DNA of 64,000 nucleotides from a virus: IMG/VR virus record IMGVR_UViG_3300020204_000007, positions 62,001 to 126,000 of that record; one strand, 5' to 3'. Shown piece by piece: positions 17,205 to 26,740 of this stretch (position 1 is its first letter; each line of letters starts with the position of its first letter). The notes under the pieces were generated by a model. It saw only the letters and a program-made list of their open reading frames with translations, ran no database searches and was not told where the DNA came from. The position numbers and the translations under genes were made by a program.

Positions 17205-17858
17205 TTAATCTTTAAATGGGTGAAACCATGTAACAATACAAAATTTATTACCATTAATAACTTTGTGTGCGATATGTTCATATGCATAGTTTGATGGAAA
17301 TAATAATATTGAATTTTTTTTTGGTTTAATTTTTAAATCAAACTTTGTGAATTCTAATTCACCGCCTTGGTAATCATCATTTAAATACATTATACAAGAA
17401 ACTTCTCTAGATTGTGTTAATCCACCGGCATCTGTATGCTTATGGTATACACCGTTCTCTTTATATCTCAAAACATGGTAGCCTTCATCATTTTTGATGA
17501 AAATATCGTGATCATTTGAATAATCTAAAATACTTTTTTTAAAAAATAAAAAGATTAATTTGTCAAATTCTGACATAAAATCATTATTTTTTAAATGACT
17601 AGAAACAAAAAAGGTATCACAAATTCTTAATCCGTTATTATACTGATTTTTTTGTATTGTAGCTGGCTGCCACATTTCTTCTGAAATTTTTGATATAAAA
17701 TCAAAAAAAATACAATTAAATTCATCTGGAAATATATATTGTGTGATGCATGGTCCAATAATATTTTTTTCAAATTCAAATTCCGTAATATTTTCTATTC
17801 CTGCCTTTTCCTTCAAGGAGGCTGCAGTATTTTCTAAATTCACAAGCAATTCCTTCAA
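17205..17858 (-). CDS. 2-oxoglutarate/Fe(II) dioxygenase, prolyl-4-hydroxylase type
   Basis: The double-stranded beta-helix domain spans about residues 125-212. It has YHKHTDAGG giving H141-x-D143, a distal His in YEHIAHKV (H195/H198), and K205 in GNKFCIVTWF for the 2-oxoglutarate carboxylate. Substrate unknown: protein side chain or DNA base. The TTG start at 17858 overlaps the upstream gene by 83 bp, which is long, so the true start may be further in. No other good start with a ribosome-binding site is visible. It lies between terminase and the thymine-modification-like gene. Confidence 0.82.
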   Translation of the reverse strand: MKELLVNLENTAASLKEKAGIENITEFEFEKNIIGPCITQYIFPDEFNCIFFDFISKISEEMWQPATIQKNQYNNGLRICDTFFVSSHLKNNDFMSEFDKLIFLFFKKSILDYSNDHDIFIKNDEGYHVLRYKENGVYHKHTDAGGLTQSREVSCIMYLNDDYQGGELEFTKFDLKIKPKKNSILLFPSNYAYEHIAHKVINGNKFCIVTWFHPFKD

Positions 17859-18699
17859 TATTACAGGTAGTTAATAAAATATTTTTACCGTTCATTTGTA
17901 AGTAAGGGAAAGATTCTGTTGGTTGGTGTTTCATCAAAGTATAGGCGACGTCTTCAGGCTTTGCTTTTTTGTTTAAAATTTTACAAGTTGGCGCTGCTCC
18001 TCGCCCCATTTCTAAATACTTGAATTCATCAATATATTCTGGAAATTGATATCCAAAATCCATCATAATCTCGGTCATATGGAATGGATTTTTAAATTTT
18101 AAAATTGGATGAATGCTATTAGTTAAGTATTGAATACTATGTTTTTTATCAGACATCAGCAATTGATAAATTGGTTCAACTAATTCTGGCAGTTTTTCAT
18201 ATAAAAATGCTTCTCGATTTTCTGCGCCAATAATAGAAAGACCTGCTTGCGGGAAAAGATATGCAGTATTGAATTTTGGCCCTTCTATTTTATTGAATTT
18301 TTCACGTGAAAGTTTGTTTTCTTCTTTATTTAAAGAAATATTACCGGTAATTTCAAGAGTTTTAGGTAAATTAATATACCTAGCAAACATAATATTTAAT
18401 AAAGTTAATTTTTTATCGTGAAGACACGATTGAAGCCAGTTGTGTATCCACAGTGTTGTTTTATCTAATTCTCTATAACAGTTTGTAAAATAATTTCTAT
18501 TCAAAATAGGATCTTCTGTCCACGGTCTTGGTTGCCCGTTATCTTTTAAATGAAAAATTTTCATTCGTTCAATTGCAAAATCCCAATATCTCTGTTCAAT
18601 AATAGAATCTATAGCAACTTCATTCCCCTGCATCCAACCAAAATTTTGGTATTCAGAAAAATGAATATAAGAATTTAATGCTTTGATAATAGAACTCAT
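17776..18699 (-). CDS. Thymine-hypermodification family protein (ADDT / 5-hmdU-kinase helical domain)
   Basis: The N-terminal part reads RYWDFAIERMKIF ... GQPRPWTEDPILNRNYFTNC followed by YRELDKTTLWI. This matches the characteristic helical domain of phage 5-hydroxymethyl-dU DNA kinases and alpha-glutamyl/putrescinyl-thymine pyrophosphorylases (amino acid:DNA transferases). A second conserved block, NPFHMTEIMMDFGYQFPE ... MGRGAAPTCKIL (about 205-245), also fits. These enzymes convert activated 5-hydroxymethyl-uracil in DNA to amino-linked thymine derivatives. No kinase P-loop is present, so the transferase branch is more likely. Family assignment is from pattern recall. Confidence 0.75.
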   Translation of the reverse strand: MSSIIKALNSYIHFSEYQNFGWMQGNEVAIDSIIEQRYWDFAIERMKIFHLKDNGQPRPWTEDPILNRNYFTNCYRELDKTTLWIHNWLQSCLHDKKLTLLNIMFARYINLPKTLEITGNISLNKEENKLSREKFNKIEGPKFNTAYLFPQAGLSIIGAENREAFLYEKLPELVEPIYQLLMSDKKHSIQYLTNSIHPILKFKNPFHMTEIMMDFGYQFPEYIDEFKYLEMGRGAAPTCKILNKKAKPEDVAYTLMKHQPTESFPYLQMNGKNILLTTCNIEGIACEFRKYCSLLEGKGRNRKYYGI

Positions 18700-19403
18700 C
18701 TCGTTTTAACCTTTTCTAACAATTCTAAAAGTTCTAATCTGTCGTGTTCTGATTTTTCTTCAATTAACGTCGGCTCTATTACGCTGGATTCAATAGTTTC
18801 AACCCTATTTTTAGCCGCATTATTTAGGTTTGCAACGTTAACATTAACAACTGTACCACTTGCTGACTTGCCTTCGGCTTCTTTAGTTTGAAGAGATTGA
18901 AGCATATCTAATAAAGTCATAAAATCACGATAATTTTTCGGAATTAATGGACAATTTTTAGCTTGAGTTGGATCTTTTATAACTTCTGCTAATTGTTGTT
19001 TATATAAAGCGGCAGTTGCTACAATTGCGTCTGTAACTAAATCAATAGCGGCTGCATCTGCGCGAGTGACTTTTTCACCTGCACGAACAGAGGTAACAAG
19101 TTTTTTTCGTTCATGCCATTTATAATAAATGCCTGTGTATAACAAAATTCCCAATGGAATATTAAGTTTATTGGCAATTTCTTCCCAGCTAGCTCCCATG
19201 TAATAAAAATAAAACGCCGACTGCTCTACTTGTGACGGCAACCTGCTTCCAATTTTAACGGCCGTAGTTTTTGCTAGTTGAAATTCTTCCGCAGTCATAT
19301 CAATTGGCTGATCACCAAAACAATCTAAAGGCTCTTCACGTTTTATAAACGAAGATTCTGAATAATTTGGAGTAATATTGCTGTTTTTATTATTCTTTTT
19401 CAT
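18696..19403 (-). CDS. HTH protein, candidate terminase small subunit
   Basis: A 235-residue protein with a helix-turn-helix-like segment (YYMGASWEEIANKLNIPLGI around 65-88), a helical middle part and a charged C-terminal helix. Small terminase subunits are DNA-binding HTH proteins of this size. The large subunit lies two genes downstream in the same operon. It overlaps the next gene by 4 bp. The assignment rests on context and the HTH; a general DNA-binding head protein is the alternative. Confidence 0.58.
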   Translation of the reverse strand: MKKNNKNSNITPNYSESSFIKREEPLDCFGDQPIDMTAEEFQLAKTTAVKIGSRLPSQVEQSAFYFYYMGASWEEIANKLNIPLGILLYTGIYYKWHERKKLVTSVRAGEKVTRADAAAIDLVTDAIVATAALYKQQLAEVIKDPTQAKNCPLIPKNYRDFMTLLDMLQSLQTKEAEGKSASGTVVNVNVANLNNAAKNRVETIESSVIEPTLIEEKSEHDRLELLELLEKVKTR

Positions 19404-19440
19404 ACAAACCGCCTTTTTTACATATATATTATTTTTTCAT

Positions 19441-19475
19441 AAAAATAAACAGCCTAAGATATTATTCTTAGGCTG
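19441..19475 (-). terminator. Terminator after the tail sheath gene or bidirectional stem
   Basis: CAGCCTAAGA (19450-19459) and TCTTAGGCTG (19466-19475) form a perfect 10-bp stem with a 6-nt loop. On the minus strand it is followed by TTTATTTTT. It lies 28 bp beyond the sheath stop codon and should end the sheath transcript. Confidence 0.9.
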
Positions 19476-19503
19476 CAATATTTTTAGTTTTTACTAGAGT
19501 AAA

Positions 19504-22350
19504 TTACTCTGTAACACCAGTAGCACGGCGAGCGAGGACATCAACCGTGATGAACTCAACAGCTTCGACAGGAAATACACTAATTGTAACCTTGTATGTA
19601 TTACCATCAAGAATAATTGAATCAACACTAAATTGACGCAAAGCGCCTTGGGCAACAAAGCTAGATAAAACGTCTTGAATTGATTTAGATACAACCGATG
19701 GAGAAACATCTGTTGTTCTTGAGCCAATAAAATTATCTAATGTGCTGCGAAGAGTTTTAACCGTTTCATCTACAACAAATTGAACATTCACTCGTTCAAA
19801 ATACCATCCCTTTGGATCATTTTGGCGAGAACGAGTTGAAAGATCTGGAGATTCCATGCGAACTCCAAATCCTGTAACTGATTTAAGAACAATTAAACCA
19901 GCTTCAATTGCTTCGTCTAATTCTTTAGTATCTGCATCAAAATCTGGCACAAATACATCAGAAAATACGCTCAAATCACCAATATGTTTAATGTTTGAAA
20001 CTTGGAAACTCTTTCTAAGAAGAGAAGTTCCGAGAATCGCTTGCGCACGACCGGCAGCTAGAGAACAAGCAAGCATCCAAGGTAAAAACCATTGGACATC
20101 GCCGTTTGAATTAATTGTTCTAGCTTGCTGAAATGCCATTTGAACACGTTCACAGCTTACTTCTGCAGCTTTTTGCCTTGCTGCCGCAAAAGAACTATGA
20201 ACGCTGCAGATTGCAAATCTTTCACGTTGATATTGAATGCTGCTTGCGCTTAAAACATGGGCTTTAACCGCCGAATTAATAGAATCAATTGAATATACAC
20301 TTGCTTGGTCTGTTAAACCATCTTCAATATCTTTACTAGAATCTCGACTAAACAACGGCACTACTTGAGAAACATCAATTTTCAAGGCCGCATCAAGAGC
20401 ATTCTGTACTTCAATGTTTGAAGTTGCACCTACAGAACCGCCTTCTAAAAACTTTGGAGAAGAAAAAACATCAGGAAGTCCTGCAAATGCGGGAGATGCT
20501 GTGTTTTCTACCAAACTAATCAAACCAAAATTATTATCAACCAGTGATTTAAAATCAAAATAATCAGATTTAAGTAGTCCTGGGAATGCGTTTCCTGAAT
20601 GGCCAGTACAAATTCCAACTGAATCAACTTGGTCAATCACAGAAGGACTAAGGCTTTTCCAACGAGCATCGGAAACACGTGCCTTATAACCAGTTTTAGT
20701 ATTAATAAATGCAATCAAATCACCGATTGTATTATATTTAGCTAATAAAACATCAAGGTTAGCGCCAGAACCACCGGAGACTGATGTTTTTAGCTTTTTG
20801 TCTTTTGTTACTGTAACTGTTGCAGTTGTTCCTTCATAGCCAAGCTCAAGAACTACACGGCCGCCTACTGGTGTATTTGGAAATTGAGCTCCGTCTGTTA
20901 ATCTTGCAGAAACAATTCGGACTTGTTTTTCTGAAGAAGAACGAGAAATAACTGGGCCTTCTACTGTGCTGATACTATTTTCTTTAATATAAAATGGTGA
21001 TGTTTGGCCATCAAGTGCTTGGACAGCTACAGATACAGGATTATTAGGGGCAGAACCTGTAATACATTTCTTAGCTTTAATAACCGATGCACCTGCAGAA
21101 GTTACAATCCAAGCTCCAACGTTTTTTGATCCTGCGCCTTTTAAAACACTGTTTGATGGAACAACAAGCAATTCACCTAGTTTGGGTTGAACTGCAAATG
21201 CGCCACTTGAAAGGACAAACGAACCTTCAGATCCACTTACACCCAAAGAAATAGAAGCTGAAATAGATACATTATTTGAAACAGCAGGTCTTTTAGAAGC
21301 TGACATTAAAAATTTAGCTGCAGCGCCAATATCTCCACCGGCAACGTAGTATTCAATTGAAGCCGCGGCTCCGTCTTTTGTGGATTCTGTGACTTCAAAA
21401 GAAACTGGTGCATGCACCAATAATTCTGCATCAGCAACGGAACTCTGGCTACCAGAAACTAGACCAGATACAGATTCGCACTCTTGAATCGTGCGCTCGC
21501 CGGCAGAAGTGTTAGCTGTCAATCGATCCATAACGATTGTATTAGAAGTACGAGATTGAATCTCATAATTTCCGCAATTTTTTTCGTCTGCACCAGCGAG
21601 AGCGGAACCTAGAGGAATATAAACAATGTCGCCGGCAACTACATCTGCGCCAAATGAACCTGAAGTTGAAACCGATACTCTTGTGGGATGTTGAAGATCA
21701 ACAGAAAGAGTAAGAGTATCGCCAGCTGTCAAAAAAGATTTTAAAGCTCCGCCAGAAACAGAGAATCCATCAGCAGATGCATTAATTGTTGTAACCATTT
21801 CAGCGGGAGTCGCTTCAGAAGCTGCCAAAAAACTTTGCTCTTCGCCACCGTTAGCGCGAACCATAAGGCCAGCCGCACCAGATCCCATTAAATATCTAAC
21901 TGTTTTTTTAGGTTTAATTTCGGCTGCTGCTTCTTTAATTTGAACAGAAATAGAATTTCCGTCTTCGCCATATTCTGCAGCGGCAATAGTCGCATAAAGG
22001 CTTGCACCTCTAAGAAGATTAGAAGACGCTAATCCTGAACTATTAGTTTTATAAACAAACAAACTATTAACAGCGCCAGTGAAAACCGGACTTGCTTGGT
22101 TTGAAAATAGCATTCTAGCCGCATCTACTATTGGACCTGAGCCATAATAGTTCTTGACAGATTGATAATCTGTGAAGAACGTTCTATTAAGATCTAAAAG
22201 CGCACCGGGAACACCTTTAGTTGCTTCGCCAATAATAAGAATGTTACGTGGACCAGGGGCGACATTAGTGAGGTTATCTTCAACTTTTACAGAAGAATAA
22301 ACTCCAGGAACAACAACCCTCGTTCCATTAATTACAGCGGATAAAGTCAT
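19504..22350 (-). CDS. Contractile tail sheath protein
   Basis: Forms the contractile outer tail tube. The start (VVVPGVYSSVKVEDN) and the C-terminal domain with GFGVRMESPD, DPKGWYFERVNVQFVVDETV and DVSPSVVSKSI motifs match phage tail sheath proteins, where these parts interlock neighbouring subunits. At 948 residues it is much longer than T4 gp18 (659), because of a large Ser/Gly-rich insert between about 150 and 520 that is probably surface-exposed. This gene defines the phage as a myovirus. Confidence 0.92.
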   Translation of the reverse strand: MTLSAVINGTRVVVPGVYSSVKVEDNLTNVAPGPRNILIIGEATKGVPGALLDLNRTFFTDYQSVKNYYGSGPIVDAARMLFSNQASPVFTGAVNSLFVYKTNSSGLASSNLLRGASLYATIAAAEYGEDGNSISVQIKEAAAEIKPKKTVRYLMGSGAAGLMVRANGGEEQSFLAASEATPAEMVTTINASADGFSVSGGALKSFLTAGDTLTLSVDLQHPTRVSVSTSGSFGADVVAGDIVYIPLGSALAGADEKNCGNYEIQSRTSNTIVMDRLTANTSAGERTIQECESVSGLVSGSQSSVADAELLVHAPVSFEVTESTKDGAAASIEYYVAGGDIGAAAKFLMSASKRPAVSNNVSISASISLGVSGSEGSFVLSSGAFAVQPKLGELLVVPSNSVLKGAGSKNVGAWIVTSAGASVIKAKKCITGSAPNNPVSVAVQALDGQTSPFYIKENSISTVEGPVISRSSSEKQVRIVSARLTDGAQFPNTPVGGRVVLELGYEGTTATVTVTKDKKLKTSVSGGSGANLDVLLAKYNTIGDLIAFINTKTGYKARVSDARWKSLSPSVIDQVDSVGICTGHSGNAFPGLLKSDYFDFKSLVDNNFGLISLVENTASPAFAGLPDVFSSPKFLEGGSVGATSNIEVQNALDAALKIDVSQVVPLFSRDSSKDIEDGLTDQASVYSIDSINSAVKAHVLSASSIQYQRERFAICSVHSSFAAARQKAAEVSCERVQMAFQQARTINSNGDVQWFLPWMLACSLAAGRAQAILGTSLLRKSFQVSNIKHIGDLSVFSDVFVPDFDADTKELDEAIEAGLIVLKSVTGFGVRMESPDLSTRSRQNDPKGWYFERVNVQFVVDETVKTLRSTLDNFIGSRTTDVSPSVVSKSIQDVLSSFVAQGALRQFSVDSIILDGNTYKVTISVFPVEAVEFITVDVLARRATGVTE

Positions 22351-22427
22351 CGAAAAAACCTCGTCTAAGGTTAAGAATAGTATCTAAAATATTATATTCA
22401 ATATATTAATGATACTTTTATTTTTGC

Positions 22428-22694
22428 TTACTTAAGAATATACCCGTATTGTTTCATAACATCGAGCATTTGTTCTTCTGTACCAATTATTGGATAACCT
22501 TTGTGATTACAAAAAGCAACTAATCCGCTAAGATGATTTGGTTTAAATTTAGGAATAAATTTATCAGCATGCATGCTAGCAACTTGTTCTAAGCTCAACA
22601 ATTGTGGAGTTTGCTCAGTTGCTTCACTGGCTTTATTTTCTTGAACGTCGATTTGTTCTTCAACAATCTTTTTCGATTTTTTTTCTTTTGCCAT
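22428..22694 (-). CDS. Small hypothetical protein upstream of the sheath (88 aa)
   Basis: Lys/Glu/Gln-rich start (MAKEKKSKKIVEEQIDVQE), then a compact C-terminal part KPNHLSGLVAFCNHKGYPII that may be a small folded domain. No known family. It lies 77 bp upstream of the sheath gene in the tail operon. Confidence 0.62.
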   Translation of the reverse strand: MAKEKKSKKIVEEQIDVQENKASEATEQTPQLLSLEQVASMHADKFIPKFKPNHLSGLVAFCNHKGYPIIGTEEQMLDVMKQYGYILK

Positions 22695-22732
22695 TTTTTA
22701 AAACCCTTTATAGAAAAAAGTAATTAATAAAA

Positions 22733-23311
22733 TTATTTTTTGGTATCAACGCATTCTTCGTAAAAGAATGGTTCAATAATACCAATTCTGTTAACTATAT
22801 TATACGCCACAGCTTTTTTAGCATCGAAAAACATGTCTGGCGTTTTGTTTCTGTTAAAATCTTGAATAAATTTTTTAAAATTTTTAGTGCCCATGTATTT
22901 TTCCATGTATCCTAAAAATGATTTTTCTTGATTTTGAAGATTTTCAATATCTTTTTTTGCTTTTTCAAAATCTGTATCTTCAAAATTAACTAGATAGTTA
23001 TGATGCATAAACTGAGCTTCTGGCCAAGCCACTCGCTCTTCACCAATACAAGCTAGAATCACGCCGTAGCTCTGAGCCATTGCCATGACTTGTGTTTTGA
23101 TTGGTTTTTTACTTGAATTTAATAGAGGAACTAAAGGGCGGGCAAAATCGATGTCAGAAGAACCTGTACAGTTAATATTCATTAATATCCATGAGACGTT
23201 TGGATCGTTCTGCAATTCATAAAAACGAGTATATACATATTGCAATTCTTTAAAAGAACCAATATCCTCTGGAATCCAAAGAATGTTATTTTTTATAACC
23301 TTGTTTGCCAT
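22733..23311 (-). CDS. ClpP-like serine protease
   Basis: A 192-residue crotonase/ClpP-fold protein. The catalytic Ser is in MAQSYG (S81), His in QFMHHNY (H103/H104), and an acidic residue in KTPDMFFDAKKA (D159 or D163). ClpP-like proteases often act on capsid or scaffold proteins. This phage also encodes a separate prohead protease at 27778, so this one may process a tail protein or act on the host. It has no signal peptide and lies in the tail block. Confidence 0.8.
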   Translation of the reverse strand: MANKVIKNNILWIPEDIGSFKELQYVYTRFYELQNDPNVSWILMNINCTGSSDIDFARPLVPLLNSSKKPIKTQVMAMAQSYGVILACIGEERVAWPEAQFMHHNYLVNFEDTDFEKAKKDIENLQNQEKSFLGYMEKYMGTKNFKKFIQDFNRNKTPDMFFDAKKAVAYNIVNRIGIIEPFFYEECVDTKK

Positions 23312-23362
23312 TAGATAGTTTCCTGATCGTATGCAACGACAGTATCTTCCTCTACCTTCTGT

Positions 23363-24226
23363 TTAGTTTTTTACAGATAACTGTATTTTGTCCACACCTT
23401 TCGATTCTGTAATAATCCATTGCTCTTGTAAAGAGCCATTTATTGTGTGTTGTGTGATCCATACGTTTGATTCTGGGAAATCTGCACTTCTACTAAGAGC
23501 AGAATGAGAAAAGGTAACGTCTTCCATTCCGTTTTCAATCAAGTAAATACGACTTTGTTTCAGTAAAAATCTAATAATGCAAGAAATTAATTCAGATAAT
23601 TCAGGATCGCCTGCGACGTTAACATAAACGGTGATTCTTACTCTGTCAAATGAACTTCCGACTATCAAATTTTTTGAATCTAGACAACTAACGGCTTTCC
23701 AATTTATCAACGGTTGCGTTTTATCTGCTTTTACGTCTAAAACAATAACAAAATCGCCATTTTTGTCAGTTTCAAAATTAATAATTTGAGATTGAAACTT
23801 TTTATTTTTGACTATTAATCTACGCCAGATCTTATTTTGCAAATTCAAATCTTTGCTAACTATCAGATTACCTTCATCTGTGATATTTTTTATATCAAAT
23901 GACGCATAACTTTTTTGTTCTATGCTCATTCTATGAGTTTCGCCATAATCGCCAATGAATTGGCGTTCTTCGGAACCGCCTTCGTAAGTTACACAGATAT
24001 TTGGTAATTTATCAATATCAAGACGATACCCTAACGTGTAATGAAATTCATTTTCCATAATCCATTTGATAGCCATGTCAATATATGGCGCACCATATAC
24101 ATCATTCATTTCATCATTTAAACAAAACCCCCTAAGCAAAAATTCTAAATGTTCGGGTTTTTCTCGTAAAAAAGAAAGTTGCTTTTTTAGATATTGGAGT
24201 ATGTATAGGTGGGGAAGTAATATCAT
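23363..24226 (-). CDS. Tail or baseplate structural protein
   Basis: The ATG at 24226 (MILLPHLYILQYLKKQ) is chosen because GGAG precedes it and it overlaps the upstream stop as ATGA; an upstream in-frame start is less likely. The protein (287 residues) has mixed beta content and no enzyme motif. It is translationally coupled to the connector-like gene upstream. It could be a tail-completion or baseplate component. Confidence 0.6.
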   Translation of the reverse strand: MILLPHLYILQYLKKQLSFLREKPEHLEFLLRGFCLNDEMNDVYGAPYIDMAIKWIMENEFHYTLGYRLDIDKLPNICVTYEGGSEERQFIGDYGETHRMSIEQKSYASFDIKNITDEGNLIVSKDLNLQNKIWRRLIVKNKKFQSQIINFETDKNGDFVIVLDVKADKTQPLINWKAVSCLDSKNLIVGSSFDRVRITVYVNVAGDPELSELISCIIRFLLKQSRIYLIENGMEDVTFSHSALSRSADFPESNVWITQHTINGSLQEQWIITESKGVDKIQLSVKN

Positions 24227-25071
24227 AAATCTCCAAATGCTTCTGCTAAAAGAGAATCCAAAGTATCGGCAAATAATCGCTCTTCGTTCTCGTTCTTCCA
24301 ATCAATTATCTTCTTATAAATTTCTTTTCCTGAAAAGCCAGGATGATTCCATGCGGCTGAGCCATGTTTTGCGCTTACTGTTCTAAATATTACATACTTT
24401 GTTTTAACAACTTTTTGTGTTTTGGCCGCTGCTTCGAAGGTTTCTTCTTTAATGAGCGTTCCAAGGTCTAGAGGATTTTTGGCTATTGACCTTTTTATCG
24501 AGCGTCCTTCGGCATCTTTTGCATCTTCTAAAAAAGAAAATTTTGTTTTTTGTAAAACCGTATTTATTTTTGATTGAATTTCAATTTCTTTTGATGTTAA
24601 GACAGTCTTTTTTGCCTCGGTAGAGGCTGTTCTTGATGCAATTCTTTGAAATGTATCCATTTTTGAATCTAGGGAACCGGCGTCGTGTCTCAAAGGTACG
24701 GTTTTATACGGGAACCCTTTTTTAGATATTTTTACATTTCCCGTTGCTAATAATTTTTCCTTCATACTGAAGGGCTGTATTCCAGATTCTAAATATCCAA
24801 TGACTGGGGTTACTGGCGAAAAGAAAACAGCGTTTTCATTCCCCGTAGAAATAACTCTAAATGATGCAATATAATTTGCGGCTACGCTTGGATCATCTAC
24901 ACTTTGAATGACAATTGCAAAAATTGCCTGTTCTATCTTTGTTTTTACGATTTCTCTAGCAATTTTTTGTAAATCTCGTCGGATTTCTTCCCGCTCGACT
25001 GATTCCAGATATTCTAGATACTCTTGATAGAATGCATATTCTTCGTATAATCTATCTATCTTGCGTTTCAC
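24223..25071 (-). CDS. Putative head-tail connector (gp10-like) protein
   Basis: The N-terminus is a highly charged helix (MKRKIDRLYEEYAFYQEYLE). The C-terminal part contains FRTVSAKHGSAAWNHPGFSG followed by a helix, a pattern like the HK97-gp10/neck family in which a W-x-HPG motif follows an arginine/serine segment. It would join head and tail. The position between tail-sheath genes and a virion protein agrees. Confidence 0.6.
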   Translation of the reverse strand: MKRKIDRLYEEYAFYQEYLEYLESVEREEIRRDLQKIAREIVKTKIEQAIFAIVIQSVDDPSVAANYIASFRVISTGNENAVFFSPVTPVIGYLESGIQPFSMKEKLLATGNVKISKKGFPYKTVPLRHDAGSLDSKMDTFQRIASRTASTEAKKTVLTSKEIEIQSKINTVLQKTKFSFLEDAKDAEGRSIKRSIAKNPLDLGTLIKEETFEAAAKTQKVVKTKYVIFRTVSAKHGSAAWNHPGFSGKEIYKKIIDWKNENEERLFADTLDSLLAEAFGDL

Positions 25072-25163
25072 TTCCCCTCCTGAGCTTTCCTAATATATAT
25101 CCCCATATTATATAAAGCCAACTGTGAAACACTACTAGATAATTGACTAATAGTCAAGAAATA

Positions 25164-25769
25164 TTAAGTACCACTCAATAGATTATTCTTGACTAACTCT
25201 AGAACTTGTTTTTCTTGATCTGATAGTCCAGAACAAGATTCCATAATTTTTTGAAGAACGTTTTCTCCGGCGTCTTCGGACGCTACTACACCCATCATTG
25301 CAGATACGGCTTCAAGAAGAGATTGAGGTTTAGCTTCTTCAACATTCTTTTCCATTGGCTCTGCAGAGGTTGGTAATTCAGCCGCTTTATTTTCTTCTTG
25401 AGCAGTTAAAGCCATGGCCAATTCTTCTTGGTGAGATTTCTTGTCTTTTTGCATAGTTCTTTTTAACATGCCAACTTCGCGTTTCAGGTCTTGAATTTTA
25501 TTAAAAAGAATTTCAAGATCTTTAGGAATCAGTTCTTTATCACGCAAGGCTTTAAAATCATGATAATTAAGCTGATCGTGCAAAATTAAATCGCCTAAAT
25601 CCTCTGGCATGACATCTCTTGACTCTAATAAATGTAAAAAATTTGGTACATTAGTCATTTTTTTATCTAAAAGGCTGTATAGTCCTTTTTCATTTTCGCC
25701 GTGACCATAATAAACAGGTTTATCGTGCATAGTGTAAATTTTCATACTAAGAATTTTTGGTTCTTTCAT
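25164..25769 (-). CDS. Coiled-coil hypothetical protein (201 aa)
   Basis: Residues about 75-110 form a coiled coil (IQDLKREVGMLKRTMQKDKK), followed by an acidic, Ala/Glu-rich tail. No catalytic motif. It is 2 bp downstream of the next virion gene and therefore part of the same operon. Possibly a chaperone or scaffold. Confidence 0.6.
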   Translation of the reverse strand: MKEPKILSMKIYTMHDKPVYYGHGENEKGLYSLLDKKMTNVPNFLHLLESRDVMPEDLGDLILHDQLNYHDFKALRDKELIPKDLEILFNKIQDLKREVGMLKRTMQKDKKSHQEELAMALTAQEENKAAELPTSAEPMEKNVEEAKPQSLLEAVSAMMGVVASEDAGENVLQKIMESCSGLSDQEKQVLELVKNNLLSGT

Positions 25770-25771
25770 AA

Positions 25772-26644
25772 TTAACTCCTTGAATTATTAGTTCTTTCAG
25801 GTTCTATATTTTTAGGCCATTCTGGTAAATCAATTCCAGACGAATCAATCCACAACATTTTTAACACAGCAGATCCTGCTACGTAAGTAGGAAAACTAGG
25901 TTTAGAATCGTTTCCAAATTCATTCATAAACACAGTTCTAAAAACTCTGGGCGTAGATAAAACAGAAAAGTACGGCTTTGTCCAATAAACAACTGAAAGA
26001 GTTTCACCACGCCCCTTATTTGAATCCCAATTTGGTTTTTTTCCAATCCATTCGATCATATTATTTGTAATAGCAAAATCAATATTATTTTCATATCTAT
26101 TATTTCGTCCATCTACTAAATAATCGACGTCTATTATAGGAAATTTTAATCTTTGTAGACCATTTGGTTTGTATTCAAATAATTCTTGAGTAAGAACAGT
26201 GACACCATTATCAACTGTGATAATGTCATTTTTTCTCAAATAAACACGCTCTAAATCTGGTCTATCTTCTTCATAATATGTTGTGTAATTAACTGCTGAG
26301 ATTGCATGAGAGCCATGCACGCCTTGGATAATATACTGGTCTTGCCAATTTAATTGCTGTATTGCAATATAAAAAGGTTTTGGATCATAAAGATTATAAC
26401 CAGGAATGTCAGTTTCTGTGTCTAAAAATACGCCCGCAGCGGGAGTTTCTCGAGATGCAACTAAAGCATGGCGCCAATGTGTGGCCTTAAACCCTTTTGA
26501 TCGTACTAGATTATCATGGGCATCATTACTAAAAATACCGCCCGGAACAGCGGGTCCATGTGGATGGACTCCACCAGGCAGACCACGATATTCATTTGGT
26601 GTTTTTATCCCAATCAAAAAATTTGGGGGTTTTTTATCGGCCAT
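25772..26644 (-). CDS. Putative virion structural protein (290 aa)
   Basis: Begins MADKKPPNFLIG and has a Gly/Pro-rich N-terminal part (GLPGGVHPHGPAVPGGIF), then beta-rich sequence with TVDNGVTVLTQELFEY and similar. It resembles baseplate or neck proteins in composition. It is the first gene of the long minus-strand block, so a promoter should lie between 26645 and 26740. Confidence 0.62.
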   Translation of the reverse strand: MADKKPPNFLIGIKTPNEYRGLPGGVHPHGPAVPGGIFSNDAHDNLVRSKGFKATHWRHALVASRETPAAGVFLDTETDIPGYNLYDPKPFYIAIQQLNWQDQYIIQGVHGSHAISAVNYTTYYEEDRPDLERVYLRKNDIITVDNGVTVLTQELFEYKPNGLQRLKFPIIDVDYLVDGRNNRYENNIDFAITNNMIEWIGKKPNWDSNKGRGETLSVVYWTKPYFSVLSTPRVFRTVFMNEFGNDSKPSFPTYVAGSAVLKMLWIDSSGIDLPEWPKNIEPERTNNSRS

Positions 26645-26740
26645 GAATTACCTCTTATCTTTTATTATCACACATAATTTAACAGGGGGCATACATTGTA
26701 TTTAATTACAAATGATACATACTATTAAAAATAAACTCTC
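26645..26740. promoter_or_regulatory. Divergent intergenic region between head/tail and protease blocks
   Basis: This 96-bp gap separates divergent transcription units and should hold promoters in both directions. TTGTATTTAATTACAA (near 26695) is a small inverted repeat. Further TATA-like words follow, but none can be called confidently as a -10 box. Confidence 0.35.

Noticed and set aside
22733-23311. Calling the ClpP-like protein the capsid maturation protease
   Set aside because: A better candidate with the phage prohead-protease pattern exists at 27778, and the ClpP-like gene lies in the tail block.
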